Assembly (NCBI RefSeq): GCF_017565305.1
Contig: NZ_JAGEKP010000004.1
Span: forward strand, 62,001-126,000
Origin: Leifsonia sp. TF02-11
GTDB taxonomy: Bacteria > Actinomycetota > Actinomycetes > Actinomycetales > Microbacteriaceae
Direction: 5' to 3'
DNA: 64,000 nucleotides
The position numbers and the translations under genes were made by a program. The notes under the pieces were generated by a model. It searched no databases. It saw only the letters and a list, made by a program, of their open reading frames with translations, and was not told where the DNA came from. The stretch's first letter is position 1. Every line of letters starts with the position of its first letter. Shown piece after piece: positions 1 to 8,170 of the stretch.

Positions 1-844
1 TCCCCCGGTCGGGCACGTCGTTCGAGAACAGCAGGCCGATCGGGGACAGCACCCCGTAGCGCGACTGGGTGAGCAGGCCGATCACCGGGCCGAGCGCTGT
101 GATCGTCACGGCCGCCGCGAGCAGCACCCTGACCTCGTGATGGGAGCTGCGGCGCCAGCCGGCCAGGCGCACGTGCGGACGCAGCAGCACGCCGAGGCCG
201 AGACCGGCCAGGACGGCGAGGATGCGATAAAGGTCCGACGGCAGGCCGGAGTAGAGCACGTACATGATCGCCACGAGCAGCGTGATCACCCGGATCCGCC
301 GGCGCCAGAGCGTTCCGGCGAAGGCGCTCGCCGTCATGATGGTGCCGCCGATCCCCGTGAACACGTCGAGCGCGACGAGATGGTGAACGTTGCGCGACCA
401 CATCTCGCCGGTCTGCGAGCCGAGGAGCTGGATACCGATGCCCGCGGAGATGCCGACGGCAGACGTCGCCACGAAAGCGAGCGCGGTGCGCCACGTCCCC
501 ATCAGCTGCTCGGCGGCCCCCACCAGCACGACGGAGAGCACGAGCACGACGATGAGCTCTGCGAGGTTGTCGGTGAAGAGCACGGCTGTGACGGGCGACC
601 ACCAGTGCCCGTCGATCAGCTGGTCGGGACCAGCACCCAGCCAGACCCGCAGCGGTCGGTGCGGGCCGTGGATCGGTCCGGTCACCAGCGCCAGCACGAG
701 GATGAGCGCCGTGAGGCCGGTCGTGAACGGGTGACCGGCGATGAGCCGGCCGAACCTCTGCAGCGTGCCGCGCAGCCCGGACGCAGGCTCGGGCGTCGCG
801 GGCTCCTCCTGCGGCGCCGCGTCCGGGTCGGTCGCCTGGTCCAT
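1..844 (-). CDS. Rhomboid-like membrane protein, probably the amino end of an MprF/DUF2156-type aminoacyl-phospholipid synthase (cut by the window edge)
   Basis: The frame is open from ATG 844 to the left edge, so about 281 amino-terminal residues are visible and the rest is missing. A Pro/Glu-rich start of some 30 residues is followed by five or six hydrophobic segments, with a rhomboid-like GHWWSPVTAVLF stretch near residues 79-90. In Actinobacteria this kind of membrane domain often precedes a DUF2156 catalytic domain that attaches amino acids to phosphatidylglycerol; that part lies outside the window, so the function is inferred. A GGGGGGAGC ribosome site supports ATG 844. An in-frame GTG at 892 would instead overlap the stop of the upstream esterase gene. 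It could also be a stand-alone rhomboid-like protein. Confidence 0.55.
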   Translation of the reverse strand, partial: MDQATDPDAAPQEEPATPEPASGLRGTLQRFGRLIAGHPFTTGLTALILVLALVTGPIHGPHRPLRVWLGAGPDQLIDGHWWSPVTAVLFTDNLAELIVVLVLSVVLVGAAEQLMGTWRTALAFVATSAVGISAGIGIQLLGSQTGEMWSRNVHHLVALDVFTGIGGTIMTASAFAGTLWRRRIRVITLLVAIMYVLYSGLPSDLYRILAVLAGLGLGVLLRPHVRLAGWRRSSHHEVRVLLAAAVTITALGPVIGLLTQSRYGVLSPIGLLFSNDVPDRG

Positions 845-888
845 CGGCGCTCCCCCCGTCGGTGTCCCGCCCGCGGTCAGTGCATCGT

Positions 889-2169
889 TCACGGAGCCAG
901 CCCCATGTGCGCGGCCACCGCGGGGAAGCCGTTCGTGAGTGTGTAGCGCACCGTGTTCCAATCGTGTGCCGTGCCCGGCGAGATCAGAAGCTCGCTGCGG
1001 ATTCCCGCTGCGAGCGCCTCGGTATGCAGCGTCTTCGCGAATGCAGTGTACTTGGCGTCGTTCTGGCCCGCACCGAACACCATCAGCGAGTCGGCGTACG
1101 GCGCGTGCTTCTTCATCGCGGTGGCCGGCTGGGCGGCGGCGAACGCCGAGGTGGAGCCCTCGAAGCCGGTCGTAATGGTCAGCGTCTTATTGCCGAGGGT
1201 CGGGCCGAGCTCGCTGGAGGACGCGAGGGCCGATCCGAACAGGTCCGGGCGCGCCGTGGCGAACTGCACGGCGCACGTCGCGCCTTGCGAATAGCCGAAG
1301 ACGCCCCAGGCGGCAGGATCGCTGCTCACCCGCAGGTGGGACGTGACCCAGTCGCGGACGTCTTTCAGCAGGTAGGTCTCCGAATTCCCGTACGCGCGCG
1401 AGTCGACGCACATCGGGTTGCGACCGGGACCGCCCAGCTGGTCGGGCGCCACGACGATCGGCGCATAGCCGTTGTGCTTGGCGGCGAAGGCGTCGAGATA
1501 GGCGCCGATGCGACCGGCGGTGAACATGTCGGCGGGAGCTCCCGGTTGCCCCGACAGCGCGTAGAGCACCGGGAGGGCGGGCGGGTTCGGGCCGAGCGCG
1601 ACGGGCGGGAGGTAGACCACCGCCTTGCGGGCCGGGAAGCCGCTCGCGGTCCCCGGGATGCGGACCGTGCCGATCTCGCCCTTCGCCGGCGGATCCGCCT
1701 GTGTCGTCGAGGCCGACCACCCCGTGCCGCCGATGACCTCTCCGCGCTCGGCGTGCAGGTCGAGCGCCTTGTACGGCACGATCCCGAGCGCGTCGTTGAG
1801 GTTGCGGTACTCGCCGAAGTCCACGTTCACTCCGGCGAAGGCCGTGAGAAGGAACACCGGGATGCTCACGCCGGCGACGACCTTGCGCCACCACCGCGAC
1901 CGGAAGAAGTTCGCGACCGCGAGCGCGATGCCGCCGAAGCCGAGCGCCACCCACATCGTCGTCACCGGGGTGAGCCCGACTCCGAAGATGTTCATGACAT
2001 CGTCGGTGAGCCACACCAGGAACCAGCCGAGGAGCGCGCCGCCGGCGAACGCGAGCACGCCGACGAGCGCCCGCCGCCAGGTGGGACGCACGATCAGGTA
2101 GAGAGCGAAGAGCGCTGCGATGACGTCGAGCGTGATGAGGAACGGCGGCTTGTCGATCCTCAGGGTCAT
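889..2169 (-). CDS. Membrane-anchored alpha/beta hydrolase, putative esterase family
   Basis: This 426-residue protein has about four membrane segments in its first 110 residues and an extracytoplasmic esterase-type (PF00756-like) alpha/beta hydrolase domain. The nucleophile elbow GYSQG lies near residue 295; an aspartate in GQND near 369 and a histidine in GTAHDW near 399 complete a plausible catalytic triad. The next gene downstream is a rhomboid-like, possibly MprF-type protein and lies only 45 bases away. Aminoacyl-phospholipid hydrolases of the AhyD type have the same anchored-esterase layout and sit beside mprF, so hydrolysis of aminoacyl lipids is a reasonable guess. A role in other ester hydrolysis cannot be excluded. 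Confidence 0.8.
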   Translation of the reverse strand: MTLRIDKPPFLITLDVIAALFALYLIVRPTWRRALVGVLAFAGGALLGWFLVWLTDDVMNIFGVGLTPVTTMWVALGFGGIALAVANFFRSRWWRKVVAGVSIPVFLLTAFAGVNVDFGEYRNLNDALGIVPYKALDLHAERGEVIGGTGWSASTTQADPPAKGEIGTVRIPGTASGFPARKAVVYLPPVALGPNPPALPVLYALSGQPGAPADMFTAGRIGAYLDAFAAKHNGYAPIVVAPDQLGGPGRNPMCVDSRAYGNSETYLLKDVRDWVTSHLRVSSDPAAWGVFGYSQGATCAVQFATARPDLFGSALASSSELGPTLGNKTLTITTGFEGSTSAFAAAQPATAMKKHAPYADSLMVFGAGQNDAKYTAFAKTLHTEALAAGIRSELLISPGTAHDWNTVRYTLTNGFPAVAAHMGLAP

Positions 2170-2248
2170 GAGCCAGTTCAGGGTGTTTCCTCTCGGCGGA
2201 GCAGCACGGCGGCAGAGTCGGCTGCCGTCGGTCCTTCAGTATCGGACA

Positions 2249-2269
2249 CTCAGCCTGCGGAAAGCTGAG
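2249..2269 (-). terminator. Weak hairpin downstream of the ABC permease
   Basis: The arms CTCAGC (2249-2254) and GCTGAG (2264-2269) can pair just past the permease stop. There is no T-run. The stem is short, so its role as a terminator is uncertain. Confidence 0.35.
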
Positions 2270-2301
2270 GCTTGATGAGCATCCAGGAAACTTGGAGATC
2301 G

Positions 2302-3741
2302 TCAGTCGATCGCGAGCGCCTCCACCGGGGACACCCGCGTGGCCCGCCTGGTCGGAGCGACGGACGCGCCGACGGCCAGCACGGCCGCCGCGACCACGAT
2401 CCCCCCGATGAACGGCCACGGCACGGCGGGCGCGATCAGCTCTGCACCTGGGAGCTGCCCGAGCAGAGTCTGAGCACCGATCCACCCGTAGAGGGTGCCG
2501 AGCACCAACCCGCAGAGGACCGCCGCGACGACCAGTTGCCCGCTCTCGGCGAGGATCATCCTGCGCACCTGCGTCGCGCTGAGGCCGAGAGCGCGCAGCA
2601 GCCCGAGTTCCCTGCGCCTCTGCAGCACGGCGAGCGACAGGCTGTTCACGACGCCTACGGCGGCGATCACCGCGGAGAATCCGACGAGCGCGCTGAACAC
2701 CAGCATCGTGGCCGTGAGTACGCTCTCGGCGCCCTGGTAGAGCTCGGGGTCTTTTGCGGCGGCGGCACGCATGATCACGAGCCAGGTCTGGGTGGCGACG
2801 ACGAACATCGTGATCAGAGTCACGCCGATGACGAGTCCGATCGCCGTGCGCGAGCTCCGCTCCGGGTTGCGCAGTGCGTTCGCGGCGGCAAGCCGGGTGG
2901 CAGCGCCGCGGCCCAGCAGCAATCCGATCCCGCGGAGGACGGCGGGGAGGAACAGGGGTGCCGCGACGATCACTCCCGTGAACGACACCAGTCCGCCGGC
3001 CATCGCGACCAGCACCCCGTAGCGGCCGAAATCGGCCAGTGCCGCGTTGCCGGAGTGGACGAAGAGGCCGAGTCCGAGCGCCAGCCCGAAGCCGAGCAGC
3101 GCGGCCCCCGGCACGATGAGCAGCAGGGACGCGGCGATCCTTCCCCTGCTGCGCAGTCCGCTCGACGGGCGCTCCTCCGCCGCTCCCAGGGCCTCCACCG
3201 GCGCGACGCCGAGCACTCGCCTGCTTCCGATCCAGGAGGCCAGCCAGGTGGTCGCGATCACCACGACCGGCGGTGCCACCAGCGATGGCGTGAGGACCGG
3301 GTACAGCGTGTCGGGGAGCACCCCCGTCCAGACGAACACGCGCACCGCGACGAAGGCGAGCACGACGGCCACGACGCCGCCGGCGGCTGCTCCGATCACG
3401 CCGACGGTCAGGCCCTCCCCCGCGACCGACCGGCGCTGGGCGCGCGCGGTCGAACCGAGCAGACGCAGGAGCGCGATCGTGCGGGTGCGCCCGGCGATCA
3501 CCGTCGCAAAGGTGTTCGTCGTGACGATGGCGCCGACGAACACCGCGATCACGAAGAACACGCCGGCGACCAGGGCCAGCGCGAACTGTGCGGAGCCGTG
3601 CGAGCCGACCTCCGTCGTCGAGATGAACGCCCCCAGCACGTTCGTGCAGGCCAGGAGGGCGACCCCGAAGGCGGCGCTCAGCGCGGCGACCAGGATGCTC
3701 GCCCTGTGGTCCCTGGCATTGGCGCGGAAGGCCCTGATCAC
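2302..3741 (-). CDS. ABC transporter permease, FtsX/MacB type
   Basis: This 479-residue permease is the membrane partner of the ATPase encoded directly upstream. The first membrane segment follows a basic start (residues 1-14). Two FtsX-type three-helix units are visible, one in the first half and one at the carboxyl end, separated by further helices, as in large actinobacterial MacB-like permeases. The GTG at 3741 overlaps the TGA of the ATPase gene (GTGA), which indicates translational coupling; the frame stays open further upstream only as a shadow of the ATPase. Such exporters usually move peptides, antibiotics or lipoproteins or act mechanically, and the linked two-component system suggests response to a cell-envelope signal. 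Confidence 0.9.
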   Translation of the reverse strand: MIRAFRANARDHRASILVAALSAAFGVALLACTNVLGAFISTTEVGSHGSAQFALALVAGVFFVIAVFVGAIVTTNTFATVIAGRTRTIALLRLLGSTARAQRRSVAGEGLTVGVIGAAAGGVVAVVLAFVAVRVFVWTGVLPDTLYPVLTPSLVAPPVVVIATTWLASWIGSRRVLGVAPVEALGAAEERPSSGLRSRGRIAASLLLIVPGAALLGFGLALGLGLFVHSGNAALADFGRYGVLVAMAGGLVSFTGVIVAAPLFLPAVLRGIGLLLGRGAATRLAAANALRNPERSSRTAIGLVIGVTLITMFVVATQTWLVIMRAAAAKDPELYQGAESVLTATMLVFSALVGFSAVIAAVGVVNSLSLAVLQRRRELGLLRALGLSATQVRRMILAESGQLVVAAVLCGLVLGTLYGWIGAQTLLGQLPGAELIAPAVPWPFIGGIVVAAAVLAVGASVAPTRRATRVSPVEALAID

Positions 3742-4490
3742 GCGCGCGCCTCCATCCCGAGCATGAACGCGGAGACCTCTTCGGCGCTCGACCGCTCGCG
3801 TTCCGCGATCACGCGGCCGTCGGCGAGGAACACGATGCGGTCGGCGTAGCTGGCGGCCACCGGGTCGTGGGTGACCATGGCGATGCTCTGGCCGTGCACC
3901 CGGGAGGCCTCCTGCAGCACGCCCAGGACCTCCCGGCCGGTGCGCGAGTCGAGGTTGCCCGTCGGCTCGTCGGCGAAGATCAGGTCGGGCCGTGTGGCCA
4001 GCGCCCGCACGATCGCCACCCGCTGCTGCTGCCCGCCCGACAGCTCGTGCGGGCGGTGGGTCAGCCGGTCCTGCAACCCGAGCGACTCGATCAGGGTGTC
4101 CGTCCACTCGCGCTGGACGAGGGAAGGCTTGCGGCCGTCGATCTCGAACGGCAATTGGATGTTGGCGCGCACGTCCAGGGTGGGCACGAGGTTGAAGGAC
4201 TGGAAGACGAAGCCCACGCGCCGGCGGCGCAGCACCGTCAGCTCGGCGTCGCCCATCCCGCTGATCTCGGTGTCGCCGAGGAAGACCCGGCCGCTGGACA
4301 CCGAGTCCAGCCCGGCCATGACGTGCATGAGGGTCGACTTGCCCGAACCGCTCGGCCCCATCACCGCGGTGAACCGGCCGGCCGGGATCCCCACGCTCAC
4401 GTTGTCGAGGGCGATGACCCGATTCGGCCCGGATCCGTAGGTCTTCGTCGCAGCGTCCACGCGCGCGACCATGCTGGAAGGAGTGTCCAT
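3738..4490 (-). CDS. ABC transporter ATP-binding protein, MacB/LolD type
   Basis: This 250-residue ATPase energises the permease that follows. Walker A is GPSGSGKST (45-53), the Q-loop is at FQSFN (96-100), the signature LSGGQQQR is at 150-157, Walker B IFADEP is at 171-176 and the H-loop is VTHD near 207. All catalytic residues are intact. ATG 4490 lies six bases behind a TAGCCT hexamer and has no ribosome site, so the mRNA is probably leaderless. Four to five 11-bp direct repeats lie 68-123 bases upstream, next to the end of the response-regulator gene, and suggest control by that regulator. Confidence 0.95.
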   Translation of the reverse strand: MDTPSSMVARVDAATKTYGSGPNRVIALDNVSVGIPAGRFTAVMGPSGSGKSTLMHVMAGLDSVSSGRVFLGDTEISGMGDAELTVLRRRRVGFVFQSFNLVPTLDVRANIQLPFEIDGRKPSLVQREWTDTLIESLGLQDRLTHRPHELSGGQQQRVAIVRALATRPDLIFADEPTGNLDSRTGREVLGVLQEASRVHGQSIAMVTHDPVAASYADRIVFLADGRVIAERERSSAEEVSAFMLGMEARA

Positions 4491-4496
4491 ACTCTC

Positions 4497-4502
4497 AGGC
4501 TA
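4497..4502 (-). promoter_or_regulatory. -10 hexamer TAGCCT, leaderless promoter of the ABC operon
   Basis: TAGCCT is followed by six bases and the ATG at 4490. This spacing puts the first transcribed base at or next to the start codon. Confidence 0.65.
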
Positions 4503-4557
4503 GGAATCCGCTGCGCGCGGCGGATCCGGCTGTGGGGTCATCCGCCGTCCGCCCACA

Positions 4558-4613
4558 GGATGATTTGCGGGGTGATGAACGGGTGATGGTCGGCTGATGG
4601 ACGGCTGATCCCG
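4558..4613 (-). repeat. Array of 11-bp direct repeats, putative response-regulator binding region
   Basis: Four consecutive 11-bp units start at 4570, 4581, 4592 and 4603 and share the pattern GGSTGATG-R/T-N-C; a weaker copy starts at 4558 with one extra base before the next. On the transcribed strand the units read ATCASCCG. The period is close to one helical turn, so a protein array would bind one face of the DNA. The array ends 68 bases upstream of the ABC operon start and lies just after the stop of the response-regulator gene. Confidence 0.6.
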
Positions 4614-4621
4614 GCGCCGGA

Positions 4622-5311
4622 TCAGTCGGTGTCGCCGCCCGCGGGCGTCGTGAGCCCGTGTTCGAAGGCGTAGACGACCATCTGCACGCGGTCGCGCAGC
4701 CCCAGCTTCGACAGGATCCTGCTGATGTGGGTCTTGACCGTCGCCTCGCTCAGGAACTCCGACCCGGCGATCTCCGAGTTGCTGAGGCCGCGCGCGGCCA
4801 GGGCGAAGATCTCGCGCTCCCGGCCGGTGAGCGAAGTGAACTCCGCGGGCTCCTGTGTGGAGCGCTGACTGTCGGAGAAGTACTCGAACAGTTCCCGGGT
4901 CGCGCCAGCCGCGATGACGGCGCTGCCGGCGTGCACGGTGCGGATGGCGGCGAGGAGGAACTCCGGTTCCGCGTCCTTGAGCACGAACCCGCTGGCGCCG
5001 CCGCGGATGGCACGCGCCGCCGCCTCATCGAGGTCGAACGTGGTGAGCACGATGATGCGGGCGGGAGTCCGCCCCTCGCGCTCCGCCTCCTCCACGATCC
5101 GGGTCGTGGCGGCGATGCCGTCCATGACCGGCATCCGGATATCCATGAGCACGACGTCGGGCCGCGCCGCGCGCACGAGCTCCACGCCCTCCCGGCCGTC
5201 GGAGGCCTCGCCCGCGAACTCGAGATCGGGCTGCGAGCCGACGAGCATGCGGATCCCGGCACGGAACAACGCCTGATCGTCGACCAGGGCGACGCGGATC
5301 GGCGCGCTCAC
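4622..5311 (-). CDS. Response regulator, NarL/LuxR family
   Basis: This 229-residue regulator has a receiver domain (about 1-120) with acidic DD at 11-12, the phospho-acceptor D57 in VLMDIRMP, the switch threonines near 90 and K112. A LuxR-type helix-turn-helix (about 160-215) follows, with the typical LTGREREIFALAARGLSNSEIA. Its ATG overlaps the TGA of the kinase gene by four bases, so the pair is co-translated. The adjacent ABC operon with its 11-bp repeats is the likely target, although autoregulation or distant targets are also possible. Confidence 0.95.
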   Translation of the reverse strand: MSAPIRVALVDDQALFRAGIRMLVGSQPDLEFAGEASDGREGVELVRAARPDVVLMDIRMPVMDGIAATTRIVEEAEREGRTPARIIVLTTFDLDEAAARAIRGGASGFVLKDAEPEFLLAAIRTVHAGSAVIAAGATRELFEYFSDSQRSTQEPAEFTSLTGREREIFALAARGLSNSEIAGSEFLSEATVKTHISRILSKLGLRDRVQMVVYAFEHGLTTPAGGDTD

Positions 5312-7182
5312 GCGCGCACTCCCGCCACCACCGGCAGGAAGGCCTCGACGAGGAAGCCGTCGGCCGCCGGTCCGGCCGTGAGCGATCCGCCCGCGAGCAC
5401 GGCGCGTTCGCGCATGCCAGGGAGGCCGTGCCCGATGCGGGGCAACGAGCCGGTCGTCGTCGGGTCGGGTGGTGCTGTCTTCATACTGTTCCTCACGGTG
5501 ATGGCGATGCCGGGAGAGCCGTCGGCGCGGCCGGTCTGGGCGAGCACGACGGTGACCGGCATGCCGGTGTCGCCGTGCCGGAGCGCGTTGGTGAGCGCCT
5601 CCTGCACGATGCGGTACGCGGCGATCTGCTGCGCGGATCCCAGGCCGTCGAGCTGCCCGCGGCGCTCAATGGTCACCGGCAGACCCGCCGCACGCACCTG
5701 CTCGACGGTGTGGTCGATGTCGGCGAGCGACGGCTGGGGTCCTTCCGGCTGGCTCTGCCGCAGCTCCGCGAGCAGGACCCGCACGTCGACCAGCGCCGAC
5801 CGCGCCGTCGCGGCGATGGTCTCGAGGGCGGTGTCGACGGCGCCGGGATCGGTGTGACGCGCGTACCGTGCCCCGTCGGCCTGGGCGATGACGACGGCGA
5901 GCGAATGCGCGACGACGTCGTGCATGTCGCGCGCAATGCGCGTGCGCTCCTGCTCGACGACCACGACCTCCTCCGCCCGGTTGCGGTCGAGCTCCGCCGC
6001 GATCTGGGCGTGCCGGGAGGCGCGCGCGTTGCGCCACGTCCGCACCAGGAGCCCGAGCACCCACGACAGCCCGAGGACGGTGGCGCTCACGACGAAGAGG
6101 AACGCGAACTGCAGCGCGAGGCCGGTGAGCTGCGTCGACAGCAGATTGAAGTAGCCCTGCGCGAGAGCGGAGGTCAGCGAGAGGTACAGGGAAGCGACCA
6201 GCGCGCCGATCCCGGCCGAGATGAGGCCTGCGTACCGCACCACCCTGTCGCCGTAGAGCGCCGTCGCGTAGAGCACGATCAGCACCGCGATGTCGCTCAC
6301 CAGGATGTTGTGTCCCGTCGTCATCTGCACGACGGCGGCCAGCCACGCGATCGCCAGCGAGACGGCGGGAGACATCCGGCGCAGCGCGACCGCCACGGCG
6401 AAGACGATGAGCACGAGGAAGGTCGACCGCCCGCTGGCGTCGGGCATCAGGCTGGAACCGAAGTCCACGATCAGGCAGAAGAAGATGTAGGCGACGGCCC
6501 CGCCGATGTCGAAGGTCAGCTGCGGCCGGGTCAGCCGGCGCACGAGACCGGGCTCGTCGTCGCCTGCGGTGGCCGGCGCGCCACCGGAAGAGGCGAGCCA
6601 GACCAGCACGGAGGGCGCAGCGCTCGACCGCCCGGACGCCGCAGACGCTACGCGCTGACGCGCCACCAGGAAGCCGAGCATCCACGCGGTGACGAACACG
6701 ACGGCCAGCAGGAGGCTCATCATCAGGAACCCCACGCCCTGGCTCGTGTAGTAGCCGCCGATGACGGGTCCGAACTGCGGGAACTTCACCTCGCCGCGCA
6801 CCGTGAGGAGGTAGGCCTCGGCCGGAGCCCAGAGGATCGCGGAGCCGAAGGCGAACCAGCGCGAGACCTTGCCGCCGTGCGACGAGATTCCGAAGATCGC
6901 GATCACGACGGCCGTGGTGGCGAGCAGCCGGTGCGGCAGCGGAAGGGACATCCCCTCGGTCAGCTCGGCGATGACCGCGAGCCAGGCGATCTCGAGGGCG
7001 ACCACCGGCAGCACCCGCGAGAGGGCGACGGCCGCGCAGTACAGCAGCGACGCGAGCGCTCCGGCCAGGTTGTACGGGAGCCCGGTCAGCAGCCACACCC
7101 CGAACAGCACGACGGCGACAGCGGGCTCCAGCACCCACCTGTGTGGTGCGAGCGCGCTCAGGAGCCGCGTGCGATCCGACAT
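5308..7182 (-). CDS. Membrane sensor histidine kinase, NarL-type (HisKA_3)
   Basis: About 390 residues of hydrophobic sequence give some ten membrane segments and no large extracytoplasmic sensor domain. They are followed by a HisKA_3 dimerisation domain with phospho-acceptor H421 in RDMHDVVAHSL, and a HATPase domain ending the 624-residue protein. This layout is common in kinases that sense signals within the membrane, often together with a dedicated ABC exporter, as found here. The start is ATG at about 7182, six bases behind TACCGT, which implies a leaderless mRNA; an upstream TTG at 7233 is in frame but falls inside a palindrome that looks like an operator. Confidence 0.92.
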   Translation of the reverse strand: MSDRTRLLSALAPHRWVLEPAVAVVLFGVWLLTGLPYNLAGALASLLYCAAVALSRVLPVVALEIAWLAVIAELTEGMSLPLPHRLLATTAVVIAIFGISSHGGKVSRWFAFGSAILWAPAEAYLLTVRGEVKFPQFGPVIGGYYTSQGVGFLMMSLLLAVVFVTAWMLGFLVARQRVASAASGRSSAAPSVLVWLASSGGAPATAGDDEPGLVRRLTRPQLTFDIGGAVAYIFFCLIVDFGSSLMPDASGRSTFLVLIVFAVAVALRRMSPAVSLAIAWLAAVVQMTTGHNILVSDIAVLIVLYATALYGDRVVRYAGLISAGIGALVASLYLSLTSALAQGYFNLLSTQLTGLALQFAFLFVVSATVLGLSWVLGLLVRTWRNARASRHAQIAAELDRNRAEEVVVVEQERTRIARDMHDVVAHSLAVVIAQADGARYARHTDPGAVDTALETIAATARSALVDVRVLLAELRQSQPEGPQPSLADIDHTVEQVRAAGLPVTIERRGQLDGLGSAQQIAAYRIVQEALTNALRHGDTGMPVTVVLAQTGRADGSPGIAITVRNSMKTAPPDPTTTGSLPRIGHGLPGMRERAVLAGGSLTAGPAADGFLVEAFLPVVAGVRA

Positions 7183-7188
7183 AGCTCT

Positions 7189-7194
7189 ACGGTA
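7189..7194 (-). promoter_or_regulatory. -10 hexamer TACCGT of the histidine kinase gene
   Basis: TACCGT ends six bases before the start codon at 7182, which fits leaderless transcription of the kinase-regulator operon. Confidence 0.55.
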
Positions 7195-7210
7195 CGGGTA
7201 CGCGCCGGTG

Positions 7211-7231
7211 GGTTCCGCATCCGGCGGAACC
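7211..7231. promoter_or_regulatory. Perfect palindrome upstream of the kinase promoter
   Basis: The 8-bp arms GGTTCCGC (7211-7218) and GCGGAACC (7224-7231) are separated by five bases. The centre lies about 30 bases upstream of the kinase -10 box, over its -35 region, so a bound protein would affect the promoter. Confidence 0.5.
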
Positions 7232-7276
7232 AATCATCCTTCCGATGTACGCCAGTCCGCGCCAGGGACGACGCTC

Positions 7277-8170
7277 TCAGAACCCGAGGCGGCCGAGCTG
7301 CTTCGGGTCGCGCTGCCAGTCCTTCGCGACCTTCACCCGGAGCGAGAGGAACACCTTGCGCCCGAGCAGCTGCTCGATCGGCTTCCTGGCCTCCGCACCG
7401 ACATCGCGGATGCGCGAGCCGCCCTTGCCGATCACGATGGCCTTCTGGCTGTCGCGTTCCACGAACAGGTTAGCGTAGACCTCCACGAGGTCTTTGTCGT
7501 CGCGCTCGACGATGTCGTCGATCGTCACGGCGAGTGAATGCGGCAGCTCGTCTTCGACACCCTCGAGCACGGCCTCGCGGATGTACTCCGCGATCCGCTC
7601 CTCCAGTCCCTCGTCGGTGACGGCGTCCTCGGGGTAGAGCGGGCCGGGCGACTCCGGGAGGAGCTTCAGCAGCTCGCTCGTGAGCGTGTCCAACTGGATG
7701 CGACTCGTGGCGGAGATCGGGATGATCGCCTCCCACTCGCGCAGCGCGGAGACGGCGAGCAACTGCTCGGCGACCTGCGTCTTGCCCGCCGCATCGATCT
7801 TGGTCACGATCGCGACCTTCTTCGCGTTCGGGTAGTCGTCGAGCTGGTCGTTGATGAACCGGTCGCCCGGACCGATCTTCTCGTCGGCCGGCACGCAGAA
7901 GCCGATCACGTCGACATCGCCGAGCGTCGACTGGACGAGAGTGTTCAGCCGCTCGCCCAACAGCGTGCGCGGCCGGTGGATCCCCGGCGTGTCGACCAGC
8001 ACGAGCTGTCCGCCGCGCTGGTGCACGATGCCGCGGATCGCCCGGCGCGTCGTCTGCGGCTTGGAACTCGTGATCGCCACCTTCTCGCCGACCAGGGCGT
8101 TGGTCAGCGTCGACTTGCCCACGTTGGGGCGGCCGACGAACGAGACGAATCCGGCGTGGTAGTCGGTCAC
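7277..8170 (-). CDS. era: GTPase Era
   Basis: Era is a GTPase that binds the 3' end of 16S rRNA during assembly of the small ribosomal subunit. The 297-residue length is normal. The P-loop GRPNVGKST is at 13-21, the G3 motif DTPG near 60-63, the G4 motif TKID near 123, and the KH RNA-binding domain with GKGGSRI is in the last third. The ATG overlaps the stop of the upstream CBS-domain gene (ATGA). It is the last gene of the run that begins with hrcA. Confidence 0.98.
   Translation of the reverse strand: MTDYHAGFVSFVGRPNVGKSTLTNALVGEKVAITSSKPQTTRRAIRGIVHQRGGQLVLVDTPGIHRPRTLLGERLNTLVQSTLGDVDVIGFCVPADEKIGPGDRFINDQLDDYPNAKKVAIVTKIDAAGKTQVAEQLLAVSALREWEAIIPISATSRIQLDTLTSELLKLLPESPGPLYPEDAVTDEGLEERIAEYIREAVLEGVEDELPHSLAVTIDDIVERDDKDLVEVYANLFVERDSQKAIVIGKGGSRIRDVGAEARKPIEQLLGRKVFLSLRVKVAKDWQRDPKQLGRLGF

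Noticed and set aside
862-2268. Long plus-strand open frame opposite the esterase gene
   Set aside because: It is Arg/Gly/Asp-rich low-complexity sequence, mirrors the codon pattern of the real minus-strand gene and resembles no protein. The same holds for 11507-14479, 27570-30269, 35989-38508 and similar frames.
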